Position numbers and translations under genes: made by a program. Below are positions 33,746 to 42,886 of a stretch of DNA of 64,000 bases, one piece after another. The stretch is from Bacillus norwichensis (GTDB lineage Bacteria > Bacillota > Bacilli > Bacillales > Bacillaceae_C), in the NCBI RefSeq assembly GCF_014836955.1, contig NZ_JACSPV010000010.1:62001-126000 (forward strand), read 5' to 3'. The notes under the pieces are model-generated. The model ran no database searches and was not told the origin of the DNA. It saw only the letters and a list, made by a program, of their open reading frames with translations. Each line of letters starts with the position of its first letter. Position 1 is the first letter of the stretch.

Positions 33746-35245
33746 ATGAGTATAGACATTACGCAAGTTGAAAAATTAATGAACAAAAAAACAAACCATT
33801 CCAAAGCTCCGCTTTATGAGGCGCTTTGTCAATATGAGGAAAGCAATCGAACATCCATGCACGTTCCTGGCCATAAGGACGGAAGAGTCTTTGACCAAAA
33901 AGGATATGATCACTTTTACGATGTTTTAAAAATAGATGCGACTGAATCTGTAGGAATTGACGACCTGCATCATCCAACTGATTTTATTGCTGATGCTCAA
34001 GCTCTAGCTGCAGAGGCATTCGGTTCTGATCATACTTTTTTCCTAGTTGGAGGCAGCACGGTTGGAAATATTGGGGCAGCCCTTACATTATGCGGACCTG
34101 GAGACAAGATCCTTGTTCAGCGTAATATGCACAAATCGGTATTCCATGGATTGCTGTTGGCTGGTGCTCATCCAATTTATATTGCTCCGGCTATTGAATC
34201 AACAACCAAAGCAGCTATGGTTTCAGATATCTATTATATTCAAGAGGCATTGAAACTTCATCCGGATGCAAAAGCGGTCTGGATTACAAATCCCAATTAC
34301 TATGGCATGAGCCAAGATGTTTCACGTTTAGCTGAAACTTGTCATCAAGCAGGGGTTCCATTAATCGTTGACGAAGCACACGGTGCCCATTTCGGGCACT
34401 CGGATTCAGTTCCGCCATCCGCACTTTCTCAAGGGGCTGATCTTGTTGTTCAATCCACACATAAAATGCTGACAGCCATGACAATGGCATCCATGCTTCA
34501 TGTGAAAGGGGATTTGATTAACCGTGAGCGATTGGCACAAATACTCGGTATGATCCAATCGACCAGCCCTTCTTATCCATTACTTGCATCATTGGACCTT
34601 GCCAGAAGATATTTAGTTGAAAAGGGAAGGGACGAACTGAAAAAAACTGTAGAATTAGTTGAAAAAAGAAGAGTCCAGATGGCCAAAGAACTAGAGATGC
34701 TTACGATTTGGGAAGGAAGCGTGGAAGTTCATAGAAGAGATCCATTAAAATGGATTATTTCCTGCAAGGATGAAGCAGTAACTGGATACCAATTACTTGA
34801 TCTATTCTATGCAGAGGGATGTACAGCAGAAATAAGCGATCCCCGCAATATCGTTTTCTTATTTTCATTGAATGAAAAAGAAGACGATATTGAAAAAGTG
34901 GTGAAAGCAATCAAATCGATCGACAAAAAGCTGAATCAGATGAAGTTCACCCGTCAGGAGACAAAAGAGATTGTTCTTTTTGCTGAGGAAGGAACCCTTC
35001 AAAAGCCGGCTTTATCCTTGGGTACAGCTTTTCATAAGCCACGCCATCGCATGAATCTAGAGGATGCAGTAGGTTTATACTGCGCGGAGACTGTTCTTCC
35101 GTATCCACCTGGAATTCCACTTTTGACACCAGGGGAAGAAATAACTCAAACCCATGTCGATACAATTAAACAGCTCCATGAAATGGGCGCTTATTTCCAA
35201 AGCCCATCAGATGACACTATGAAAACACTCTACGTCATAAAATAG
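33746..35245 (+). CDS. Orn/Lys/Arg decarboxylase, first paralogue
   Basis: PLP enzyme that decarboxylates a basic amino acid to a polyamine precursor (agmatine, cadaverine or putrescine). 499 residues, as YaaO/SpeA of Bacillus. Motifs: HVPGHKDGR near residue 35, VGGSTVGNIGAALT near 95, WITNPNYYGMSQD near 170, VDEAHGAHFGHS near 208 (PLP Asp and His), and the PLP lysine in QSTHKMLTAMTMASMLH near 232. The C-terminal domain has YCAETVLPYPPGIPLL. Start ATG 33746 behind GGGAGGAGAAG; the frame is open to 33728. It is under the SigL promoter at 33598, so it should be induced by the RocR-like activator, probably in response to arginine or ornithine. Confidence 0.92.
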   Translation: MSIDITQVEKLMNKKTNHSKAPLYEALCQYEESNRTSMHVPGHKDGRVFDQKGYDHFYDVLKIDATESVGIDDLHHPTDFIADAQALAAEAFGSDHTFFLVGGSTVGNIGAALTLCGPGDKILVQRNMHKSVFHGLLLAGAHPIYIAPAIESTTKAAMVSDIYYIQEALKLHPDAKAVWITNPNYYGMSQDVSRLAETCHQAGVPLIVDEAHGAHFGHSDSVPPSALSQGADLVVQSTHKMLTAMTMASMLHVKGDLINRERLAQILGMIQSTSPSYPLLASLDLARRYLVEKGRDELKKTVELVEKRRVQMAKELEMLTIWEGSVEVHRRDPLKWIISCKDEAVTGYQLLDLFYAEGCTAEISDPRNIVFLFSLNEKEDDIEKVVKAIKSIDKKLNQMKFTRQETKEIVLFAEEGTLQKPALSLGTAFHKPRHRMNLEDAVGLYCAETVLPYPPGIPLLTPGEEITQTHVDTIKQLHEMGAYFQSPSDDTMKTLYVIK

Positions 35246-35257
35246 TCGCTTATCAAG

Positions 35258-35294
35258 CCCAGCCGCGACTAGATTAAAGCGGCTGGGTTCTTTT
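35258..35294 (+). terminator. Terminator after first decarboxylase gene
   Basis: CCCAGCCGC (35258-35266) pairs with GCGGCTGGG (35279-35287), followed by TTCTTTT. Confidence 0.9.
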
Positions 35295-35378
35295 GAAATA
35301 ATATAAGAAAGTTGAATGCGAGGATTCAAACAACAAATATTGGTTGGTAGACAGTCATAAAAGGAGGAAATTATCTGT

Positions 35379-36914
35379 ATGTCAAACAATGCCGCCCAAC
35401 AAACCTATATTGCAGAAAATGAGACAAGAAGCGTGGATGCGGCTCAGCCTGCTCAAGAATTGAAAAGGAATTTAAAGTCAAGACACTTAACGATGATCGC
35501 CCTTGGCGGTACAATTGGAACCGGTTTATTTTTAGCCAGTGGAACGGCTATTCATACTGCCGGTCCTGGAGGTGCACTTCTAGCCTATGGGGCTATTGGG
35601 ATCATGGTTTATTTCGTTATGGTCAGTCTTGCGGAAATGTCCGCTTTCATGCCAGTAGCCGGTTCCTTCAGCACCTATGGTACCCGTTTTGTCGATCCGG
35701 CTTTAGGTTTCGCTCTAGGATGGAACTATTGGTATAATTGGGCCATTACAATTGCGTCTGAATTGGCAGCGGTTACTTTAATTATGAAATTCTGGTTTCC
35801 AAACAGTCCTTCCTTCATATGGAGCGGCCTGTGTTTAGCGATTATCTTCTTGTTAAACTATCTTTCTGTCAAAGGTTTCGGGGAATCGGAATATTGGTTT
35901 TCCATGATTAAAGTTGTAACCGTTATCGTTTTCTTGATTGTCGGAGTCCTGATGATTTTTGGCATAATGGGTGGAGAGTTTATTGGATTTAAGAACTTTA
36001 ATATTGGCGAAGGGCCATTTAATGGTGGATTCATGACCATTTTGGGTATATTTATGGCTGCGGGCTATTCTTTCCAAGGGACAGAACTATTTGGTGTTGC
36101 AGCTGGGGAAACCGACAATCCTGCCAAGTCCATTCCAAAAGCTGTGCGTTCGGTTTTCTGGCGGATTCTTTTGTTTTATATTTTCGCCATCTTAGTCATC
36201 AGCTTGATTATTCCATATACAACAGAAAGTTTGACTAGTGAGGATGTAACCGTAAGCCCTTTCACACTAGTTTTTGATCAGGCAGGCATTGCTTTTGCGG
36301 CATCTGTCATGAATGCAATCATCTTAACCTCTGTCATGTCTGCCGGGAGCTCTGGACTGTATGCCTCCACTCGGATGTTATGGGATTTGGCACGAGAAGG
36401 AAAAGCACCAAGGTTTTTTGGTCAGCTTGACAAAAGAGGAGTGCCTGTCCGTGCTTTGGTTGCTACCTCATTGGTTGGCTGTCTCGCATTCCTTGCCTCC
36501 TTTTTTGGCGATGGAGCAGTCTATATTTGGCTGCTAAACGCCTCTGGAATGTCCGGTTTTATTGCATGGGTAGGAATCTCACTCAGCCATTATCGTTTTC
36601 GCCGTGCGTATATTGCGCAGGGAAGAAGCCTGGACGACCTTCCATATAGAGCTAAATGGTTCCCATTTGGACCTTTATTTGCCCTGGCTCTTTGCATTTT
36701 AGTCATCCTTGGTCAAAACTACAGTGCTTTTACAAGCGGTTCCATCGACTGGAACGGTGCGCTTGTCTCCTATATTGGACTTCCTTTGTTCATAGCCATC
36801 TGGCTAGGTTATAAAATCATGAATAAAACAAAGGTTGTGCCTTTAAAGGAATGTGACTTTAGCATAGTTAAAGAGCCTGCCGCCAATCAACCTAAAGGGG
36901 TAAATTTGAAGTAG
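35379..36914 (+). CDS. Amino acid permease (APC/AAT family), probably basic amino acids
   Basis: 511 residues, twelve spans, with a hydrophilic N-terminal tail of about 35. The AAT-family start RHLTMIALGGTIGTGLFLASG near residue 35 (core GGTIGTGLF) binds the amino group of the substrate; YGAIGIMVYFVMVSLAEMSAFMPVAGSF follows (LAEMSAFMPVAGSF core). It resembles lysine or arginine permeases (LysP, RocE). It lies 133 bases after the decarboxylase, so substrate uptake by this permease and decarboxylation would form one pathway. AAAGGAGGAAA precedes the ATG at 35379. The terminator between it and the decarboxylase suggests partial read-through or its own promoter. Confidence 0.9.
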   Translation: MSNNAAQQTYIAENETRSVDAAQPAQELKRNLKSRHLTMIALGGTIGTGLFLASGTAIHTAGPGGALLAYGAIGIMVYFVMVSLAEMSAFMPVAGSFSTYGTRFVDPALGFALGWNYWYNWAITIASELAAVTLIMKFWFPNSPSFIWSGLCLAIIFLLNYLSVKGFGESEYWFSMIKVVTVIVFLIVGVLMIFGIMGGEFIGFKNFNIGEGPFNGGFMTILGIFMAAGYSFQGTELFGVAAGETDNPAKSIPKAVRSVFWRILLFYIFAILVISLIIPYTTESLTSEDVTVSPFTLVFDQAGIAFAASVMNAIILTSVMSAGSSGLYASTRMLWDLAREGKAPRFFGQLDKRGVPVRALVATSLVGCLAFLASFFGDGAVYIWLLNASGMSGFIAWVGISLSHYRFRRAYIAQGRSLDDLPYRAKWFPFGPLFALALCILVILGQNYSAFTSGSIDWNGALVSYIGLPLFIAIWLGYKIMNKTKVVPLKECDFSIVKEPAANQPKGVNLK

Positions 36915-36957
36915 AACCATCTTTAAATGAAAAAAAGCAATTAAAAATTTCACATTA

Positions 36958-37006
36958 GAAAAGCGCGAGAAATCAATTATAGAAACATTGATTTCTCGTG
37001 CTTTTT
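36958..37006 (+). terminator. Terminator after the permease gene
   Basis: AAGCGCGAGAAATCAA (36961-36976) pairs with TTGATTTCTCGTGCTT (36988-37003), followed by T residues. Confidence 0.93.
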
Positions 37007-37166
37007 AAGATTTCGATCAAGCATCTTTATTGCTGCTCGCACCTGTTTAAATCGAATTTCAAATAAAACTTGATTTTAAAACACAGAATAAACGAATGCG
37101 TCAATCAATAAAATGAAAATGAACCGTAAATGATTTGAAATGGAGCCAATTAGAAGGAGTGATCAA

Positions 37167-38606
37167 ATGGGAACTATTACCGGGAGAGATTTTATTGCTC
37201 GTTTGAACGGATTGAACACAGAAATTTGGTTTGATGGTCAAAAAGTTAAAGGGCCAATTTCTGAACATCCTGCTTTCAAGGGAGTCATTCAGACCATATC
37301 ATCACTTTACGATTTGCAAAACGACCCAAAGCTAAAAGATGAAATGACTTTTTCCATTGATGGACAAAAAGAATCGGTTGGACTTTCTTATTTACACCCA
37401 AAGACTAGAAAGGATTTAGAAAACAGAAGAAAAATGATCGCTCACTGGGCACGGCATACTCACGGGATGATGGGCAGAAGTCCTGACTATATGAATACAG
37501 CCCTTATGAGCTACGCTGTCTCTGCTCCCTCATTAAAAGGAAAAGAGAATTGCTTTCCTGAAAATATCCAATCTTTATATGAAAGAGCTATGACAAAAGA
37601 CTTATCTTTCACCCACACTTTTATCACCCCGCAAATCAATCGTTCTCAGCTCAATTTAGGCTTTTCAACGGAACCTATTTCAGCCAAAGTGATTGAAAGA
37701 AATAACAAAGGACTTGTCATCAAAGGGGCACGCCTTTTGGCGACACAGGGAGGATTTACGGATGAGGTATTAGTATATACCGCCCCAAAATTCTTTTTTG
37801 ATCCAGACGAAGCCTTTGCCTTTTCTATTCCTTCTGATACAGAAGGACTTAAATTCATATGTAGGGAGTCATTTGTTGGCGGAGATTCTTCTTTCAACTA
37901 TCCTCTAAGTTCAAAGTATGAGGAAATGGATTCAATTGTTGTATTTGATCATGTGTTGGTTCCCTGGGAGAGGGTGTTTTTTTATGATAATGTCGATGCA
38001 GCAACAGATTTTAAGCTCCGAGGCTCTTTTTACCCTTTTGCCTATCACCAAGTGCTTATTAGACAAATAGCCAAAACTGAGTTTATCCTCGGTGTTGCCC
38101 AATTAATGGTCGATACTATTAATATTGGAGAATATCAGCATATTCAGGAAAAGCTTTCAGAAATTATTATCGGGCTTGAGACATTGAAAGCTTTACTGGA
38201 GAAATCGGAGAAGGATGCGGAATTGGATGAATTTGGAGTGATGCGACCAAGTATGTTGCCATTGCAGGTTGCCGGAAATGTATTTCCAAGGGTGTATCCC
38301 CGCTTTTGTGAAATTATCCAATTAATTGGAGCTAGTGGAATGGTAACTTTACCAACGGAACAAGACTTTGAAAGCAATATTGGAAAAGACCTAGAAAAAT
38401 ATCTTCGAGGAGAAAGCAAATCTGCTCCGGATCGTGTAAAGCTGTTTCGGCTGGCGTGGGATCTGACAATGAGCCCGTTTGGAACACGGCAAACTCAGTA
38501 TGAAAGGTATTTTTTCGGCGATCCGGTCCGTTTATCCAGCTTCTTATACCAAAATTATCCTAAAGATTATTATAGAGATATAATTGAGCAATTCCTAAAG
38601 AAATAA
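37167..38606 (+). CDS. hpaB: 4-hydroxyphenylacetate 3-hydroxylase family oxygenase (HpaB-like)
   Basis: FADH2-using aromatic ring hydroxylase, large component; 479 residues, normal for HpaB. Seen: TGRDFIARLNGLNTEIWFDG at the N-terminus, the HGMMGRSPDYMN segment near residue 98, THTFITPQINRS near 150 and VLVPWERVFFYDNV near 275, all typical. The partner flavin reductase (HpaC) is not next to it. Start ATG 37167 behind AGAAGGAGTGATC; an in-frame ATG at 37140 lacks a ribosome site. Its place between two decarboxylase genes does not fit a 4-HPA operon, so the true substrate may differ. Isolated by the terminator at 36958. Confidence 0.88.
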   Translation: MGTITGRDFIARLNGLNTEIWFDGQKVKGPISEHPAFKGVIQTISSLYDLQNDPKLKDEMTFSIDGQKESVGLSYLHPKTRKDLENRRKMIAHWARHTHGMMGRSPDYMNTALMSYAVSAPSLKGKENCFPENIQSLYERAMTKDLSFTHTFITPQINRSQLNLGFSTEPISAKVIERNNKGLVIKGARLLATQGGFTDEVLVYTAPKFFFDPDEAFAFSIPSDTEGLKFICRESFVGGDSSFNYPLSSKYEEMDSIVVFDHVLVPWERVFFYDNVDAATDFKLRGSFYPFAYHQVLIRQIAKTEFILGVAQLMVDTINIGEYQHIQEKLSEIIIGLETLKALLEKSEKDAELDEFGVMRPSMLPLQVAGNVFPRVYPRFCEIIQLIGASGMVTLPTEQDFESNIGKDLEKYLRGESKSAPDRVKLFRLAWDLTMSPFGTRQTQYERYFFGDPVRLSSFLYQNYPKDYYRDIIEQFLKK

Positions 38607-38768
38607 ATTCTTACAGCAAACTCCTTAATTGACTATATTGATAAATTATAATAATATCGTTTTATATTTATTTGATAAATATATATTTTCCTCTTTGAAA
38701 GAGGATTTTTATTTTCTGTTCTCACCTTGAAAACGCATCGACCCAATCTAATGAATGGGAGGAAAAGT

Positions 38769-39353
38769 ATGAGCCGATCAAATAGATACGAACTTCAACA
38801 AACAAGACACGAAGATATAGAGGAGATTGTTTGTTGAAGTTTCTAATCTAGTATTTGGACCAGAGATCGCTTTTGTACCTGAGGAATTGGGAAGTCAACT
38901 TGACATTTTTCCCAAAGGTCAATTTTGTGTTAAGGATGGGGATCAAGGCAGAATGGTCTCAATCACTCACTTGAGGAAATTACAGACAATAATTTTATCC
39001 GCAACCATAATCCTGAAGGCAAAACACTATACGGTTTCGATGTCACTGTTCATCCGGAATACAGAGGACAGGGTTTGGGAAGACTTTTATACGGAGCCCG
39101 CAGGCAGGTTTGCCAGACACATCAATTGAAAAATATTATGTTTGGCGGGCGCATCCCGCATTTTCATAAGTATGCTGACAGACTCTCTGTAAGCGAATAC
39201 ATAGAGCGAGTGTCAGAAGGAAAAATTTATGATCCGGTTCTTACATTTCAGTTGAGAAACGGATTTACGGTGAGGGCAATCCTGGAAAATTATCTTCCAG
39301 ATGATGAGGAATCATTAGCTTACGCAACTTTAATGGAATGGATAAATCATTGA
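38769..39353 (+). pseudogene. Frameshifted GNAT domain of a YhcX-like protein
   Basis: Begins at ATG 38769 behind GGGAGGAAAAG as MSRSNRYELQQTRHEDIEEI, shifts near 38825 into a frame reading EVSNLVFGPEIAFVPEELG, and shifts again before 39070 into VHPEYRGQGLGRLLYGARRQ (acetyl-CoA loop RGQGLGR), ending YLPDDEESLAYATLMEWINH at 39351. This matches the N-terminal GNAT half of YhcX, whose C-terminal carbon-nitrogen hydrolase half is missing entirely. At least two frameshifts. Confidence 0.8.
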
Positions 39354-39384
39354 TCTAGCAAGAAACGGGGGAATATGTGTAAAT

Positions 39385-40875
39385 ATGACAAAAAAATCGA
39401 TACAAAAATCAAAAAAATTCGACCACTCTAAAGCTCCACTTTATGAAGCACTTTGTTTATACGAAGAAACAAACCACATCTCCATGCACGTGCCGGGACA
39501 CAAAGACGGACGCGTATTTGACAAAGCCGCTCAACATCACTTTTCCAATATATTAAAAATCGATGCGACTTGTATAAAAGGAATAGATGACCTACACCAG
39601 CCCACAGGCTCAATCCTTGAGGCTCAGAGCTTGGCAGCTGATGCGTTTGGAGCTGATCAAACGTTCTTTCTTGTTGGTGGAAGTACAATTGGAAACTTAG
39701 CAATTGCACAGACTGTTTGCGGTCCGGGAGACAAAATCCTCGTACAACGGAATATGCATAAGTCGGTATTTAATGGTTTGCTACTTGCTGGCGCCCACCC
39801 GATTTACTTAGCCCCAGCCATTGAACCTAATACAATGACGGCAATGGTATCTGACATCCGGTATATTGAAGATGCATTGGCAAAATATCCTGATATAAAA
39901 GGGGTATGGGTAACAAACCCCAATTATTATGGGATGAGCCAAGACATTTCGCGGTTGGCAGATTTGTGTCGTCAAGCTGAAGTCCTGCTAATTGTTGATG
40001 AGGCGCATGGTGCACATTTCGGCCAAGTTGAAGAGGTCCCGCCTTCCGCCCTTTCAATGGGGGCAAACCTGGTGATCCAATCGACTCATAAGATGCTAAC
40101 CTCCTTGCACATGTCCTCGATGCTTCATGTAAATGGCGACATAGTGGATCGCAAGCGATTGGCAAGAGTGCTAGGGATGATCCAGTCAACTAGCCCATCG
40201 TATCTGCTTCTTGGCTCACTCGATCTCGCAAGAAGATATTTGGTGGAGCAGGGCAGGAATGAGTTAAAAGAAACAGTTCAAAGAGTGGAAAATAGTAGGA
40301 AAGAGCTGAAGACAGCGCTTACATCACTAACAATCTGGGCAGGAAGCCCGAAGGTTCATCGCCGTGATCCTCTTAAATGGATCATTGCTGCCAAAGATGG
40401 AGCCGCTGTTTCCGGATATCAACTGCATGACCTTTTCTATGATGAGGGGGCTGTTGCAGAAATCAGTGATCCTCGTAATATCGTTTTTTTATTTTCCTTA
40501 GATGAAAAAGAGGAAGATATTGATAAAGTAGTGAATGCTATCAAGGCGGTCGATCAACAATTGCAGGAGCCGTCATTCATTCCAGTTGAGCAGAAGGAAA
40601 TTATCATGTTCGAAGCGGAAGGAACATTATATGAGCCGAAAATAAGCCTGCAAGATGCTTTTAACAAGCAGTACCATAAAGTCAAATTGGATGAATCCAT
40701 CGGTTCTTACTGCGCTGAAACAGTCCTTCCTTACCCTCCTGGAATCCCGTTATTAAATCCAGGAGAAGAAATAACTAAAAGACATATCGATACAATAAAG
40801 GAGCTGTTTGAAATGGGAGCATACTTTCAGAGTCCATCGGATGATTCGATGGAGACTTTAGAAGTAATCAAATAA
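39385..40875 (+). CDS. Orn/Lys/Arg decarboxylase, second paralogue
   Basis: 496 residues and colinear over its whole length with the product of 33746-35245 (shared SKAPLYEALC, HVPGHKDGR, RNMHKSVF, GLLLAGAHPIY, SYCAETVLPYPPGIPLL). The PLP lysine is in QSTHKMLTSLHMSSMLH and the PLP Asp in VDEAHGAHFGQ. Differences such as LHMSS for AMTMAS next to the lysine may alter substrate choice. Its ATG at 39385 follows ACGGGGGAA, at long spacing. It lies 31 bases after the broken GNAT gene and has no SigL promoter, so control differs from the first copy. A tandem-type duplication with later insertions is likely. Confidence 0.9.
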   Translation: MTKKSIQKSKKFDHSKAPLYEALCLYEETNHISMHVPGHKDGRVFDKAAQHHFSNILKIDATCIKGIDDLHQPTGSILEAQSLAADAFGADQTFFLVGGSTIGNLAIAQTVCGPGDKILVQRNMHKSVFNGLLLAGAHPIYLAPAIEPNTMTAMVSDIRYIEDALAKYPDIKGVWVTNPNYYGMSQDISRLADLCRQAEVLLIVDEAHGAHFGQVEEVPPSALSMGANLVIQSTHKMLTSLHMSSMLHVNGDIVDRKRLARVLGMIQSTSPSYLLLGSLDLARRYLVEQGRNELKETVQRVENSRKELKTALTSLTIWAGSPKVHRRDPLKWIIAAKDGAAVSGYQLHDLFYDEGAVAEISDPRNIVFLFSLDEKEEDIDKVVNAIKAVDQQLQEPSFIPVEQKEIIMFEAEGTLYEPKISLQDAFNKQYHKVKLDESIGSYCAETVLPYPPGIPLLNPGEEITKRHIDTIKELFEMGAYFQSPSDDSMETLEVIK

Positions 40876-40952
40876 TGGTATGCGGTAGAAAAAAATGTAA
40901 AATCAGATGAATTCTGTTATTTAAATGAAGATTTAATCTTTGACAGGATGAG

Positions 40953-41020
40953 GGCCAGCCGCAGAGATTAGAGATCGCGACTTAACGCGATGCAACGCAT
41001 AAGAATGTGCAGCGGCTGCC
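40953..41020 (+). ncRNA. Candidate three-way-junction RNA element
   Basis: Closing stem GGC-AGCCGC (40953-40962, one bulged C) with GCGGCTGCC (41012-41020). Inside are two hairpins, ATCGCG (40974-40979) with CGCGAT (40986-40991), and CGCAT with ATGTG around 40997-41009. It is GC-richer than its surroundings and followed by a terminator. Could be a small RNA or only a structured 3' end of the decarboxylase message. Confidence 0.35.
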
Positions 41021-41052
41021 GATTGCCACTGATGGCGGAATGTTTATTTAAA

Positions 41053-41090
41053 AAGAAACCTTTGGATTTTCCGCAGGTTTCTTTTTTATT
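41053..41090. terminator. Bidirectional terminator
   Basis: AAAGAAACCT (41053-41062) pairs with AGGTTTCTTT (41076-41085), with T-run on one side and A-run on the other; it lies between convergent genes. Confidence 0.85.
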
Positions 41091-41096
41091 ACTACT

Positions 41097-41972
41097 CTAC
41101 TTTTTTTCCCAGATCACTAACAAAACACCACTCAAAATCAAAATTGAGCCAATCCAAAATGTTACACCTATGCTTTCACCCAACAAAAGCCAGCCAAGTA
41201 ATGTTCCAACAACGGGTTGAAAGAAGAAAAATATCCCTCCACTTGAAGCGTTGAGCATTTGTAACCCTCGATTCCAAAGTAAAAAGGCAAATGCCGTAGA
41301 GACTATACCTAGATACAAGAGTCCTCCCCAAATGATTGGATGAGTCAGTTCAGAAGGATTAATCAGACGTAATCTCGGCAGAACAAAAGGAGTTAACACG
41401 ATCAACGCTACCAAGATGGAATAGGTGGTTACCACAATTTGTGAATAATCATTCGGCAAGCGCTTTACAAGAACAGACATAAGTGCCCATGTTAAAGCTG
41501 CCACAAGAAGCGAAATACCACCGAGTGTATTAGACATATTCAAATCACCAATGCCAACAATAATCAAGACTCCACTTGTCGCTAAGCAAACAGATATTCC
41601 TTTTTTCAACGTCAGCTGTTCTTTAAGTATTAACCATGCAAAAACAACCATAAATGCTGGTGTTGAAGAAGTTATAATGGCTCCCATTTGTGCCGTGGAT
41701 AGCATTGTGCCGGTTTCCTGAGTAACAATTGAAATGGCGTAACCAATAATCCCAATGGCGGTGATTATAATGAAATAACGTTTTTCGATTCGCCAATTTT
41801 GTTTTGTTATAAATCCGACCATGAGAAGTGTGACAATAGCCACTAAATATCGCAACCATACAAGTTCTAAGGGAGGTATGACCGATACTAACACTTTAAC
41901 AACAACATACATGCCTCCCCAAATACTGGAAGCTAAAATTAAATATAAAGAACCTAATAAGGTGTTTTTCAT
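41097..41972 (-). CDS. EamA/DMT family transporter
   Basis: 291 residues with ten membrane spans and the two EamA repeats of drug/metabolite transporters. The first ends near ISVCLATSGVLIIVG; the second begins GISLLVAALTWALMSVLVKR and ends LGESIGVTFWIGSILILSG. The basic tail is IWEKK. Start ATG at 41972 with GGAGGG upstream. Family members export amino acids or metabolites. A decayed MocR-type regulator is divergent from it, a frequent pairing, so the gene has probably lost its own regulator. A hairpin around 42024-42060 lies in its leader. Confidence 0.87.
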   Translation of the reverse strand: MKNTLLGSLYLILASSIWGGMYVVVKVLVSVIPPLELVWLRYLVAIVTLLMVGFITKQNWRIEKRYFIIITAIGIIGYAISIVTQETGTMLSTAQMGAIITSSTPAFMVVFAWLILKEQLTLKKGISVCLATSGVLIIVGIGDLNMSNTLGGISLLVAALTWALMSVLVKRLPNDYSQIVVTTYSILVALIVLTPFVLPRLRLINPSELTHPIIWGGLLYLGIVSTAFAFLLWNRGLQMLNASSGGIFFFFQPVVGTLLGWLLLGESIGVTFWIGSILILSGVLLVIWEKK

Positions 41973-42017
41973 TTTTTGTACCCTCCGTTTTTGTTTAGGT
42001 CGAGTGCCCCTAACGGA

Positions 42018-42060
42018 GAGATGCAGCTACTTCTCTCTATTAGGAGCAGAGAAGTGCAAC
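42018..42060 (-). promoter_or_regulatory. Hairpin in the leader of the EamA gene
   Basis: On the minus strand TGCA-C-TTCTCT pairs with AGAGAA-GTAGC-TGCA, a stem of about twelve pairs with one internal bulge, just before the ribosome site region. Role unknown; it may be a former MocR-region operator or an RNA control element. Confidence 0.35.
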
Positions 42061-42204
42061 TGGTACATCGTTTTCAAATAATGGAGCCCAAAGCATGTTT
42101 GTTCACCTCCGTCACAATGTAAAATAGTGTATTTTTTACTTTTAACTCCGCTAACTAATACCAACATTCGACATATTTTCTGAAATCCCTTCCTTCTTAA
42201 CTTC

Positions 42205-42690
42205 ATGTTTCAGTCGGAAAAGATGGCGCTCAAGTCGAGATTGGTGATCGAGACGGAATTAGTACTTGAAGCTTATTCAATCCAATGTCAAGAAAGAGGA
42301 GAGGACAATTTGGTTGAGAGACGCCGGAGCTTGCATTTTCCAGTCATAGAAGACGATATTAACCGGCCACTGCCGCCCTCTTTAAAAGCCTTGGATAAAC
42401 ACGGGCAAGTTTATCTTGGGAGTTTTTGCAACTAGGTTAAGAATTGGATTATTGGCAGGTCCCAAAGCTGTAGTGAAACGTCTATGCAAACAGATTATGG
42501 GTCAAATTATGTATCCCGTTTTTAGCAATCTGGATTGTATGAAAAACACTTGCGAAAAATGAGGCCCCGAATGAAAGAGAAACGAGACTTTCTTCTACAA
42601 TTGCTAAATGAACATTTACATCATGATGCAACATGTGACAAACCTGTTGGCAGATTCCTCATAAGGCGGGTCTTAAATGATAAAATTAAC
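42205..42690 (+). pseudogene. Decayed MocR-type (GntR/aminotransferase) regulator
   Basis: Three pieces in different frames follow the order of a MocR aminotransferase domain: VIEDDINRPLPPSLKALDKHG with GQVYLGSF (to 42432), then ATRLRIGLLAGPKAVVKRLC (42427-42486), then LYEKHLRKMRPRMKEKRDFLL (42533-42595). In intact relatives these are EDDYNRPLPPSLKALD, the PLP-lysine strand YLGSFSK, LRIGY and the GHYERHIRRMR helix. The PLP lysine itself is deleted and the GntR DNA-binding half is missing. Divergent from the EamA gene. Confidence 0.75.
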
Positions 42691-42886
42691 ATATACAAAT
42701 TTTAAAAAACATGCTTGAATTAATCATGATAAATAAATCAACCCTAGATTTATTTATCATTTTTTTGCATATGTCACTGATAGGGAGATGAAGAGGGTAT
42801 TATTCAACCAAAAAGAAATATTGAAAATCATCTATACAAATGGGGTATCATATGAATAAATTTACAAGGTTATTAGGGGTTTATAA

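Noticed and set aside
42205-42435. 76-codon frame as an intact small gene
   Set aside because: It is one of three out-of-frame pieces of a decayed MocR protein, not an independent gene.
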